Positions 22,901-34,324 of a stretch of 64,000 nucleotides of DNA are shown one piece after another. The stretch's first letter is position 1; the number at the start of each line of letters is the position of its first letter. The stretch covers positions 1,420,130-1,484,129 of the forward strand of contig NC_090122.1 in the NCBI RefSeq assembly GCF_023973825.1. Direction: 5' to 3'. The position numbers and the translations under genes are program-made. Below the pieces are notes generated by a model. It was not told where the DNA came from and searched no databases. It was given only the letters and a program-made list of their open reading frames with translations. The stretch comes from Plasmodium brasilianum (lineage: Eukaryota; Apicomplexa; Aconoidasida; Haemosporida; Plasmodiidae).

Positions 22901-23045
22901 AAGCATAGGTAGGAAAACGGAAAACATTAATTCCACTAGAAAAAGGAATAACAAGGGTAGTACAAGTACGGCTAGTGAAAGAAATAGCTCTTATGAAAGA
23001 TATATAAATAAAAAACTAATGGGAACAAAAAGGTGCAAATTATGA
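19962..23045 (+). CDS. NADAR-like / FHA / RRM-like / RS-rich multidomain protein
   Basis: Two exons, 19,962-20,393 and 20,871-23,045, encode about 868 aa. The 477-bp phase-0 intron has a GTAAAA donor and TTCTCCAG acceptor. Residues about 20-260 match the NADAR (YbiA/DUF1768) layout: GPHHYLNFYY...FNFISPYHCYF, then after the splice a WNKNK..WMEMIQRDKFRRY...TG..EIIY block, then FFFFG.....GQNKLGRIYMNIR. Residues about 300-395 are an FHA domain, a phosphothreonine reader: ISFGKND at about 312, then SRFHCVLFF, then VDVGSKSRTRLNN. An RRM-like fold follows (about 425-525), then a tail rich in Arg-Ser (about 620-800) from an 18-bp SASNRR repeat. FHA is clear. The RS tail and RRM suggest a splicing or RNA-processing role, by inference. 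NADAR is my own profile recognition; two signature positions look changed. Confidence 0.8.
20535..20775. repeat. Intronic 13-bp C-rich minisatellite
   Basis: Tandem 13-bp units, CTTCCCCATTGTG, mixed with variants such as CATTTTACTGCTC. The array fills half of the 477-bp intron of the FHA gene and is much richer in C than normal Plasmodium introns. It is open in three plus-strand frames and in minus-strand frames, which creates false ORFs and a false upstream start for exon 2. Confidence 0.9.
22428..22775 (+). repeat. 18-bp coding repeat of the RS tail
   Basis: About 19 copies of AGTGCAAGTAATAGGAGA and variants, encoding Ser-Ala-Ser-Asn-Arg-Arg. The copies vary among themselves as an SASNRR/SASSRR/SESSRR mosaic, with CASSRS-type variants at the 3' end, so sub-blocks seem to have been duplicated together. 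Confidence 0.92.
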
Positions 23046-25561
23046 GGATAATAATTTCAAAAACAGGGATATAACAAAGAGAAGAAAATATTAAACTTCA
23101 TATTAAAAATTATGGAAATTTATTTACCGTTCATTGTAATGGAAAACTATAAAATAGTGAACATGGGGAACGGAATAAAAAAAAAAAAAAAAAAAAAGGG
23201 GATACGTCTTACTTGTTTTATTCATTTGGGCGTTCGCTCATTCGTTCTTCCTTTCATTCATTACTCTCTTTTTTTTTTTTCTTTATTGTATTTTTTTCAA
23301 GTTCCTTTAACGCAAAAAACGGGTGTAACGTTTTATAATAAACTGCACAATATTTATATGAGTACGAAAGCGTAATTAGCCAGGTAAAGGACGAACAAAT
23401 GATTTATTTATATTTGTTTGCTATATATAATGTGTGCATTTGTGAAGGAAACATGGAAATATCAACTTAAATAATTAAGAGCATCCACAATAATAACACA
23501 ATAGTGTTTTTATTTATTCCAATTTGTTTATTACCGTTTTTTATTTTCCTTTTTTTTTTAAAACCTTAATTGTATGTATCGTAAGGTGTATTGTAAAACC
23601 ATTATTTTATTATCATCTTTGGGTGAATAAAAAATAAAAAATAGTAGATGACAATGTCAGAATGTCATAAAATTCGCAAAAAAAGTGATAATACACATTT
23701 ATGTATCATCCCTATTATCCTTTCATGTAGAATGAAAAATATTAATGGTAAATTTGGAAGTTAGTGAAATATAATATTTTTAATTTTTAGTGTATCCAGT
23801 AATCATTATAGCTTTAAAAAATTTTTATAAATCATAAAATTTTACCTGAACAGGTAAGGTAAAAATTGCGTTTGCTAGGGGGGGGGAGAAAATATTGTTC
23901 TATAATACATTTTATGCTTATGTGAAAATCAAAATTATGATATATATATAAACGCATTTTTTGTTTGTATGAAAAGGAATAGAGGAATATTAGCCGAATT
24001 AATTTATATCAGTAATTAAACAGTTACTTACGGTTAATATAATTAAATAATTTTCTTCACAAATTTCGAAATTTTTTTATATGCGTAAATTTTACTAAGT
24101 ATTTTAGGGCATTTCGTTTTTAAAAGTTCACAAAAAAAAAAAAAAAAGCAGCACTATAAGTAAAGAGGTGGCGCTGTTAACCACATTGCCCATATGAATA
24201 TAATTATATAATTACATAATTATATAATTATATATATATGGGAAAATACATTTATATGTATCTGCTAGACGTATATATTACGATAAGTTCACATAGCTTA
24301 AGCAGTGCCAGAATAGCTCAAACATAAAAATAAAACCTTCTCGTACATTTCATAAATTCAGTTTTTTGTATCTTATACAAAATTAAAGTTTTCGAAATAA
24401 CTTGATAAGTGCCTTTTTGTTTTATTCACATTTATTTGGAGGTTCTTGGACACATAAATGAATGTAAGCAATGAAATTTACACTTCCATATATATATGTA
24501 CATACGTGCACATATAATCATAGAGGATGTACATAAAGTAAAATACAAATATATACAATCTATTTAAATGTGCTTGGTTGAACTTTAAAAAGGAAGGCTT
24601 GGGTTGGGGTAACTCAATGTAAAGGTGTAAAATATTACTATTAAAAATTTAGAAAAAAAAAAAAAATGAATGCATAAATGCACTTAGCAACTTCTATATC
24701 TCAACTATTTGTATATAAAGATAAATTTACAACAATCTGAAAACAAAAAAAAAAGAAAAAAAAAAAAGAAAAAAAAAAAGAAAAAATATTTTTTATTAAA
24801 CTATTTTTAGTGCATTACTGATAAAATTAAAAAGTCCGTAAAAATTTACAAAAAATTGTATATTATTATATTTATATATCAAATTTTGAAAAGAATTACA
24901 TATATATATATATATTTATGTATGATGGGGGACGATATTATTCGTATGTATTTCTTCTCATTAGCTTAAGCATACGTTTATAAGTATATTTATTCGTAAG
25001 TACAGTATTTCCTTTTTGTTTTTCCCTCACATACTTGTTTATTTTTGTTGAATTTTACCATCTTTTAACGTTCATTTTTGTAATTCATCTATTGTACTAA
25101 CATTTTACGCTTTACATTTTTCGTTATTTTTTATTTTTTATTTTTATTTTTTGGCGTATGAGTTAATTTTTTTTTAAATAGGAATGTCAAAAGGTAATAT
25201 TTACATCACTTGAACAATATTGCTTTTTTATCCATAATTATATGTATGTATAGTTGTGCATTTGAATACGTATACGATATACATGCCAATGCGTAAGTTA
25301 AGATGCCATACATGAAATGCATGCATATATATGTATATGCAAGTAAGTTCAACATGTGCACATGAATATTATCATGACTGCAAACAGCTACGCATAGGTG
25401 GAAAAGTTGCACAGTAGAAATATACCCGTATACACATATATACATAAATAAATAAGTGAATAAATACACAAATACGTATATGCACATACATACATAATAT
25501 ATATTTGTACATGCGTGTGTCCATACGTATGCAGATGGACATATATGTCTCTACCTTTTGA
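23046..25561. other. Intergenic region
   Basis: A 2.5-kb A+T-rich spacer. It contains homopolymer runs, a palindromic ATTATATAATTA block at about 24,197-24,235, a run of nine G at 23,878-23,886 and a few AT tracts. No supported gene. Confidence 0.65.
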
Positions 25562-28347
25562 ATGAGTAAATTTCTGCTATTTTTACTATCCTCTTTTGTA
25601 TTACATAGTCAGAAAAAACAATTTTGCGTAGTTAAGGGAGTTCTAGGAAAGAATTCCTCCGTGTACGAGTTAAACAAACAGGGTAGTTTGACGAAAAGGG
25701 AAAGAAGGAATACATCTAGAAGTATAGGAAGCAGTATAGCTAAAAGGGTAAGAAGCAGCATAGCTAAACGTTTAGCTGAAGGAATAGCGAAAGGAAGATC
25801 GAACCGAATGAATAACAACATGGATAATAATAAAGAGGCAATTGTCGAAATGGGATTGCAAAACTTGGTAAGGAGTAACAATAGCAACGTTTCCTTATCA
25901 TTGAATAATTACTCAAAGAATATAAAGGATAGCCGATCGAATACAAAATTAGTAAAAAGCAATGTAATAAGTATTTTCAGTTTTGCATTGAAATATATGA
26001 ATAAAAAGAGTTTAAACAAATGGCTAAGAAATAATGTTAAAGCTCCTTTTTGTGATACATTTGTTCCACATAATAAACCCTTAGCTTATATTAAATTTAA
26101 ATGTTCTGAAGACATGAAGATATTTGAAAAATTGATAGAAAATAAACGATTTCATCCGAATGATAGTTTATCGACTATTAAAATTTACAAGTTTTCTAAA
26201 TATTCTCAGAAAAGAAAAGGTAGTGCAGAGGATAGTCAGGTGAATCGTGGTAGCAGAGACACTGGAAAGAACATTGGCCATAACTATGGCAGTAATATTA
26301 GCGGCAGTGAGAGCAATAACTTGAGCAAAGACAAGCACGAAAGGAAGAAACAGAAGGTGGAAAGCTCATTTAACCATGATGTGAAAAGAGAAGAAGATAA
26401 CGAAGAAGAATTATTAGATTTACAAAGTATCATGAAATTAAATAGAACACAAAAATACAAAAGCATAGAAAATTATGTAACACCTTTTTACAAATATTCT
26501 TATTCAGATCAGATAAAAATAAAACATAAATTTTTAGAAAAATGCAAAGATCAAATTTTGAGCAACCTGAAGAGTAAATGGATGAAGCAGAGTTTGTTGT
26601 TCGGAGATTTGGAGTCCAGTCTTGTTGAAGAGGAGCTGAACCTGTCAAATGGGTGTACTAATGCAGGAAGTGGTATGACAGTACATGGTAACCCAAGAAG
26701 CGGTTACAAATGCTACAGTAATATTAGCAGCAATAACGGCACGAACAACAACGGTACCGTTTGTGGAGGGAAGAAAAACAAGAAGAACGAAACGAGCAAG
26801 GACAGCTGCCTGAACAAAACTGTACTAAGTGATATCAAAATGAATAATAATAATTACAGAGAAATATCATTAGAGAAAAAAATGGAAGAGTATGACTTCG
26901 AGATAGATAGCCCTTTATATCCTGATGAAAAAGGAATTAATAGTTATAGGAATAAATGCGAATTTACCATTTCTTATGATGAAAATAATAATGTTGAAAT
27001 TGGATTTGTAACTGGAAAGATTAGAACATATTTGAATGACAATAATGAAGATAAAATTTTGAACGACGATAATAATTGTAATTTTAGTGAAAATAATATA
27101 AGTAACAGTGCATCTCCCATCAATGAATCACATAGCACTAAACTTAGGAATAAGAAACAGAAGCAATCCTATTACTTAAACCCTATAGTTAAAAATGTTG
27201 ATGACTGTATTCACATTCACCCCTGTATGAAACAAGTTGTAAACGAAATGAAAAATATAATAAAGGTTTCCAGTTACCCCGTCTTCGATAGGGTTTATAA
27301 AACCGGTAAGGCTCCCCTAAGAAAGCGCGGTGTGCGCATGTGTGCACGTAAACATATTTACATTTGTGCACACTTATATACATTTACACGAGTATACATA
27401 TATACATACATGTACATAATTATACGGATGTGTATTCATACCTTTCCGTGGCCTCCAATTTCATTATGTTTCTCCCTCTTCCCCCTTGCGCAGGTGTCTG
27501 GAGACTGCTGGTCGTTCGTTTCAACAGCAGAAATGAGCTCATGATCACTGTTCAAACCTATACATTGGATCAAAAAAAAAAAAAAGAGATAAAAAAATTA
27601 TTAATAAATAGATTAACAAAGAAAAAGGATGAAGCCTTTATGAGTTTTTGTAATTTCAAAGTCGTTTCCCTATATTTACAAGAACATGACAAATCAAATG
27701 ATTCTTCTGATCAATCACCAAATGAACATTTGTGGGGAGTAGAATATTTAGAAGAAATAATTTTAAATAATCGATTTTTCTTAACACCGTCATGTTTTTT
27801 TCAAGTTAATCATAGTAGTTGTGAAATATTGTATAAACAAGTTATTAATTATATAAATATATATAAGAAAAAGAAAAATTATATATTTGATTTATGTTGT
27901 GGTACAGGTACGATTAGCATTTGTGCAGCTAATGAAATAAAAGAAGGAGATGTACATATTATTGGTATTGATATATGTGAAGAAAGTATTATTAGTGCAA
28001 AAAAAAATGCAGAGATAAATAAAATTAATCAATATAAATTTATTCAAGGAAGAGTTGAGGAATTATTTGCAAGTGAAATAAAAAATATTTCAGAAAAAAA
28101 TGTAAATATAATTGTTATAGTTGATCCTCCAAGGAGCGGTCTGTCTAATAGTGTTCTTAACATTTTAAGTTCAAATCAACTTATTAACCAAATAATATAT
28201 GTCTCATGCAATCCCATTACTTTAATAAATAATATAACAAATGTTTTGTTTCTTAATGAAAATTTAAAAATAAAAAATCTTGTTTTTGTCGATATGTTTC
28301 CACATACCTTCCACTTAGAATGTATTACAAATGTTATGAAGGTATGA
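25562..28347 (+). CDS. RNA (uracil-C5) methyltransferase, TRM2/TRMT2-like
   Basis: Two exons, 25,562-27,305 and 27,494-28,347, give 865 aa. The 188-bp phase-1 intron has a GTAAGG donor and TTGCGCAG acceptor; the join reads DRVYKTGVWRLLVVRFNSR, restoring the family core. It transfers a methyl group from S-adenosylmethionine to uridine C5 (m5U in tRNA or rRNA). Visible motifs are KCEFTISYD near 464, the SAM-binding LCCGTGTISICA near 714, VDPPRSGL near 790 and the catalytic Cys in YVSCNPITL near 819, followed by the C-terminal MFPHTFHLECI. Residues about 155-215 look like a degenerate RRM, as in TRMT2A. The N-terminus is hydrophobic, then rich in Arg/Lys with repeated SSIAKR elements, which could be a signal plus transit peptide, so organelle targeting is possible. 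Ser/Asn-rich insertions separate the domains. Confidence 0.9.
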
Positions 28348-29133
28348 TAGGTCTCGCATTTTAATATGTTGATCTGTTAGTAGCGAAATAATTATGTATT
28401 TGTGCGTGTGAATTTTACGCATATGTGTATTTACACATTTGCTCATTTATGCGTACGTTGACGTACTATATATTGCATACATGCAGAAACAATCATACGC
28501 ATTTGTTCCCTTTGAGCATACCGTGCATCTCCCCCCCCTCTCCCCATAGACCATACCATTGTTTTATAAACGTTTTCTTCCAAGTTAAGATTATTAAAAT
28601 ATTGTGAAAAAAAAGACATTATGGGAAAATTAGAATTTATTATTTGTATGTATTTTTTTCTCATAGTAAAAGCCTGCATTCTGCAGTTCTACAGTATTGT
28701 AGTATTCATTTTGTTAAAAAAATATTTTGGCAGTGCGAAAAAAAATATTTTTGTAATGTGAAAGAAAATATTTTTGTAATGTGAAAGAAAATATTTTTGT
28801 AATATGAAAGAAAATATTTTTGTAATATGAAAGAAAATATTTTTGTAATATGAAAAAAAATATTTTAGTAATCGTGTTGCGTACTATTCTGAATTATGGC
28901 TTTCACAGTGTCGGTTTTTTTTTTTTTTTTTTTTTTTTACAAATTCCATATAAATCAACATACAAAATTATAATTTTTTAAAAAATATTGTTCTAAATGT
29001 ATATAAAAAAGGAAATAATGTTTTCCCATAGCTTAGGAAAGTTTCATACGTATTAATAATTCGTATGTATGTGCATGCGTCTCTCGTGTATGCACGTGCC
29101 ATATGTACATGCCTTGTATGAGCAATACTCATA

Positions 29134-29176
<43 letters not shown>

Positions 29177-29833
29177 GTATATAAATGTGTATATGTAAAA
29201 ACAGATCCAATATTAAGTTTTTTAATTTGTGCTTTTTTAAAATTTACTTAGGCCGTATATTTATAATAATGAATAAGAAACACTCCGTAAAGGTTAGAAG
29301 GTGGAAGGAGTGCTAAAATTATTGAGCTTTGCATATTTTTTATTCCCTTAACATTTTTGAATGTTTTTCTGTAATAGGGACACACGTATACAATATAACC
29401 AATTTCTCAGATCAAGTCAAATATTATTTTTAAAATAGTTGAACCATTTAATAGTGAATAGTTTATTTTTCTGCCTAAAGAAATGCGACGAATGTTTAGT
29501 ACTTAACGGTTTATTACTACTTTACTTTTTTTTTTCTTTTAATTTATTAGATTGTTTTTTTTTTTTTTTTTTAAAAAATGATTTTTTGATTCATAGAAGA
29601 AAAATAAAATGAGGACGCAAAATGTAAGAATAAAATGCGAGCGAGACAAAAAGGAAAAGAAACCCCAAAATTTGAGAAAATTTTGATATATTGAACACAA
29701 ATTGACGGTTCGCACGTCGTTTATCATTCGCAATTGCTGTAGCTGCTGCTACTGCTATTGTTATTGCTACAGCTAATCTTTTTACGGCTGCCCTTTTTTT
29801 TTTTGTTCTTTTCTCCTCAATTTTTTGAACAAA
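28348..29833. other. Intergenic region
   Basis: About 1.5 kb of A+T-rich spacer. It contains the 23-bp repeat listed separately, an (AT)n run at about 29,137-29,175, and an imperfect inverted repeat CACTCC...GGAGTG at about 29,281-29,312. No gene seen. Confidence 0.65.
28740..28862. repeat. 23-bp minisatellite
   Basis: About five tandem copies of a 23-bp unit containing TATTTTTGTAATGTGAAAG, with GTG/ATA variants. They lie about 0.4 kb downstream of the methyltransferase gene. Confidence 0.88.
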
Positions 29834-32800
29834 ATGAGCATAATTGTAGCTCTCGTGATGTGCTCCCTTTTGTTCCTTTGTAAATCAGACGATTTGACGT
29901 CAAAGAATTCGGAAAATCTTTTAAATAAAAGTTTAATAGATATACTAAATTACAATTTCAGTGTAAATGATGTTATGGGAATATTTGAAAATATTTTTAA
30001 GAACAGCGTTGATGATTTTAAAATTGAAGAAGAAAACCATGAAATAAAAAATCTACAGTTTAAGAAGTATAATTTTGATCAGCATAATTATAACTTTATG
30101 TACACCTCCTTTACGGACTACTGTAATTTCACTATACTTGCTTCATTGTTGTTGCGCCTGTGAGTGAGAGTGTGTATGTGAATGTTTGTATTTGTGTTTT
30201 CGTTTTCTTTTGTGTTTGTGCATGTGCATTTATGAAAGTTTTGCATTAATCGTGTGCCTCTGCGTCCCTGTTACACATATGCGATCATGATACAACAGAA
30301 TGTTCCTATTTTTCCTGCTTCTTTGCATTCCATAGCTCTTCTATTTTTTTTTTTTTTTTTTTACCTAACCCTTAACGTCCCTCCCTTCATTAGGCCTAAA
30401 GGAAGTTACAAGCGACAAGTGCTACGAATACTTGAATAAAGATCATATGACAAACATTTTTAAAAACGTGAATCACAAGTTCTATTCTCGTTTTAGTAAA
30501 GAAATAAATGAATTAAGATACTATACATTCGAAATAGAAAAATTATTAAAGAGAAAAGATGATTTGAATGATAAAATTTTACGAACATTTGATGAAATTA
30601 AAAATTCAAAGAGTTCATTAACAAAAGCAATGACAAAGAAGTCAGGTAAAACATTACCTATTATTAAATACTTTGAAGAAATGTCGTATAATTTGAAACA
30701 TGCAAATAAAAGTTTAAGTTTTTATGATATGGTTATACAGTATGGAAATGATTTAAATTGTATTATAAAAGGTGCTTTAGTTGAATATATATATCTTTAC
30801 AAGCAAACAAAAAATTATCAAAAAAAATTAGAAAAATATATAGAAAAGAATGCTCGAGTTTTATCAAAGATGCATAAGAAAATTATTTTGAGTATTTTTT
30901 ACATGATTTCAGATATGAATAAAACCAATGAAAAAATAGACAATATAATTAATAAAAAAGTAAACGAATTTAATGAATGGGTAAGTTACGAAAATTATAA
31001 TTATGTAAAAAAACTAAAAATATTGAAATCAAATGTTGATTTTAACCTTGATGATATTAATGAACTTATTGATAATTCAAAAGAAAAATTAGAAAAAAAT
31101 AAAATCGCTTTTGTTAATATGAGCAAATATTTATCTTTTCAAAATCCAAGTAAAACAATTATGTCCATTATTCATTTTCTTAATAATAAATATTCCAAAG
31201 ATGTTAATATATTTTTTATATATAATGAAGAATATATGAATTTTAATTTTGATCAAGAAAAAAAAAAAATCAAACCTTGTAAAATTAATATTGATACAAA
31301 ATCAACAAATAATTTTAATTTTGTTCATTTAGATTTTATGGAAACATCTAAATATGAAAATTTACTAAACTCAATTACCAATGAACAAAATGATCTCAAA
31401 CATGTAGACAGACAAAAAATTGAAAATATTGTAAATGAAATATTTCATCCAGATGAACAAGGAGAAGATAATAATTGGATTAAAGAAAAAGAATTTGAGG
31501 ATGCTAAAAGTAAAATTTCTTATAGTAATCTGAATGAGGAAGTAAAATTGTATACAAGCAAAATGGAAAAAAGTATTGATGACACAATTAATGATTATTA
31601 TTTTTTTAAACCAACTATTAAAAGATACATACAAAGTGTTAGGACACTTTTAAGAAACGCCATTTTTAATTTCAATAAATATATTTATTCTTTTGAAAAA
31701 AATTTTACCATACATGTGAGTGATAGTTATAGGGACTCTTCACTTGCCACCGACAGGGGAGACAAAGCACCTTCCGACAGGCAGCACGACTCGAAGGAAA
31801 GAAATGAAAAGCCACAACTGGGTTCAGAATTAGGTGTTGAATTGAATGCGGGGTTAAATTCCGAGTTAAGTGATGAGTTAGGCGGCGAGTTAGAAAGCGA
31901 ATTGGAGAGCGAGTTAGGAAGCGAGTTAATTGGCGAATTGGGTGAAGAGTTAGGGGGTGAAGTGGGAGCTGATGTAACAGAGGGCGTGGAAAAGGAAGCG
32001 GAAGATGGTGCAAAAGAGACTGAGAATTCTAGCGAAAATATCTCCAACAATAGAGTCGAAAATGAGGTCAAAAATGAGGCAAAAAATGAGGTCAAAAATG
32101 AGGCAAAAAATGAGATTAAAAGTGAGGCAAAAAATGAGGTCAAAAATGAGGCAAAAAATGAGATTAAAAGTGAGGCAAAAAATGGGACTGAAAGTAAAAG
32201 CAATAACCAAGGAAAAAACATCCATGATGAGGACAAAAAAGGAGAATCTAAGAATAAAGACAAATTCGAAAATAATAAGGATAGTGAGCAGTATAACGAG
32301 CAAGATGATGAACAGAGTAGTGGAGGCGATGGTGAACGAAATAATGTAGACGATAATGAAGAGAGCAGTGAAAACGATAATGAAGAGAGCAGTGAAAACG
32401 ATAATGAACAGAGTAGTGAAGACGATAATGAACAGAGTAGTGAAGACGATAATGAACAGAGTAGTGAAGACGATAATGAACAGAGTAGTGAAGACGATAA
32501 TGAACAGAGTAGTGAAGACGATAATGAACAGAGTAGTGAAGACGATAATGAACAGAGTAGTGAAGACGATAATGAACAGAGTAGTGAAGACGATAATGAA
32601 CAGAGTAGTGAAGACGATAATGAACTGAATTGTGAAGACGATAATGAAGAAAACGATGCAGATGATAATGATTGTGCATATGAAAATAATGATGCAGAAA
32701 AATGCGGATGCGGCTCTAACGAAAAAACTACGAGCAGCATGTCCATATTTCAAAGCGGAACTCTAAAATACCTATGGAGGATACCTTTTATTAATAACCT

Positions 32801-33992
32801 ATACAATATGTGGAATAAACATAAAAACAAGCGAGCAAATAAAAAGGAAGTTGAAGATATTGACATATATGAGGTAGACAAAGAGGAAATGGAAAAAATA
32901 TTCACCAATTTCAGTAACTTGAATTATGAAGATTCGATAAAAAAAATTAAAGAAAATATTTTTTATGCCTTACCAGATATTGAATATATTTTAAATGTTT
33001 TGCGAATATATAAAGAAAACAAAGAAAAAAATAAAGACAAAAATTTTTTTTATGATGCATTTTATGGAAATGATTATATAATTATAAAATCAAAAGGTGT
33101 ACATGTAGAAACATTTATTTATCCTTATTTTGAAACGTTAAATTTGCAATTAAATGAAGTAGAAACATGCAGTTCGAAGGATTATTATACGTGTATGAAA
33201 AAATACGTTCGAGATAATATTAAAAAAGAACTTATAAATGAAAAAATAGTGTTTGTTTATTTAGGAATCTTTAAAGACGAAGTATTCAAATTGCCAAAAT
33301 TTAAAATTGTGGATGATTTAAAAAAAGCTCATTTGAAACAATTTTTAGAAAACCCATATGAACATAATTTTTTAAATAATTTTTTTGTTAAAAAATATGA
33401 AGAAGAATATATTTTTTTTCAAAAATTAAGAATTTTTACCTTATATCATTCCAAATATAAAAATTCAAATATATATGGTATTGATTTCAACTTTTACGTT
33501 TCATATTTTTCAGATGCAGACTTAGAATATTTACCATTATCCTACTACCATGATTCCATAATTTATTTTAAAGTAATCCTTGCTACTTCGAAATATGGCT
33601 ATCAAGAAATAGTTCCAGTAGATGATGAAATAATAAAGTTTGGTCTAATGCTTTCTTTAGATAATAAAAATAAAAATGTTCATTATTTAATTTTATCAGA
33701 CGTGATAAATGATACAGATTATAATTTGGTTAAGAGCAAAACTGGGGTTGTCAAAATTTGTGAAATATCTTACAAAAAATTTAAAATAAAATTGATAAAT
33801 GAAAAATATAAAGTTCAAGTAACAAGAAACATGAAAATTATTTTGCAAAAAGAGGTTACTTTTAATAATAGCAAAAAGAGAACACTGGATTATGTAGATA
33901 CATTTTATGATAAGATGAATAAAATTATGAAAAACAATATGAATCTGGAACTATTCGGAAAAACGTTCTTTGTTCATTTACAAAGGATATAA
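29834..33992 (+). CDS. Secreted conserved Plasmodium protein with acidic tandem repeats
   Basis: Two exons, 29,834-30,122 and 30,394-33,992, encode about 1,295 aa. The 271-bp phase-1 intron uses GTAATT and TTCATTAG; the join reads FTDYCLKEVTSDKCYEYL. The more consensus-like GTGAGT at 30,160 is rejected because it gives the wrong phase. A clear signal peptide starts the protein (MSIIVALVMCSLLFLCKS); no second membrane helix is visible, so a secreted or vacuolar lumenal product is likely. An N-terminal helical, Lys/Asn-rich domain (about 100-540) and a C-terminal domain (about 880-1,295) flank a repeat region (about 580-850). That region has Glu-Leu-rich units, then NEVKNEAK-type units, then nine exact DNEQSSED octads. 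The flanking domains look conserved; the repeats probably vary between species. I recognise no family. It lies directly upstream of HSP70-3. Confidence 0.83.
32401..32625 (+). repeat. 24-bp coding tandem repeat (DNEQSSED)
   Basis: Nine near-identical 24-bp copies encoding Asp-Asn-Glu-Gln-Ser-Ser-Glu-Asp, flanked by decayed copies on both sides. The near identity at the DNA level points to recent expansion. The periodicity keeps all six frames open here. Confidence 0.95.
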
Positions 33993-34261
33993 CTGTGTAG
34001 TGGCGAGGAAATGGCATGTTCGACTTTTTCTGAGTGCAATGTATGCGCTTGTTTATTTTGCCGCACGTTATTTTGTTATACATTATTTTTCCGCACGTTA
34101 TTTTGTTATACATTATTTTTCCGTACTTTATTTTGCTTAATTTTATTTTACTGAGTTTAATTTTACTGCACTTAAATCTACTGTATTTTATTTTATTATT
34201 TTTTTTTTTTTTTTTGTTAAAAGCAGGAAGACGCTTTCTTATTTAAAAACATCGCGCACGC

Positions 34262-34324
<63 letters not shown>

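Noticed and set aside
24925..25190. Short exon-like patches (MMGDDIIR before GTATGT; GAATGTCAAAAG before GTAATA)
   Set aside because: They are too short and give no frame into the methyltransferase start at 25,562. At most they are 5' UTR exons.
29281..29312. Inverted repeat CACTCC...GGAGTG as a hairpin terminator or RNA element
   Set aside because: Only six paired bases and a long loop; expected by chance, and Plasmodium does not use such terminators.
30160..30165. GTGAGT as the donor of the first intron in the secreted-protein gene
   Set aside because: It is a perfect consensus, but the exon would end in phase 2, while the only suitable acceptor (TTCATTAG at 30,393) needs phase 1. GTAATT at 30,123 fits.
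31727..32753. Long minus-strand ORFs (up to 339 codons) opposite the acidic repeats
   Set aside because: Shadow frames of the 24-bp repeat and the Glu-rich region of the secreted protein.
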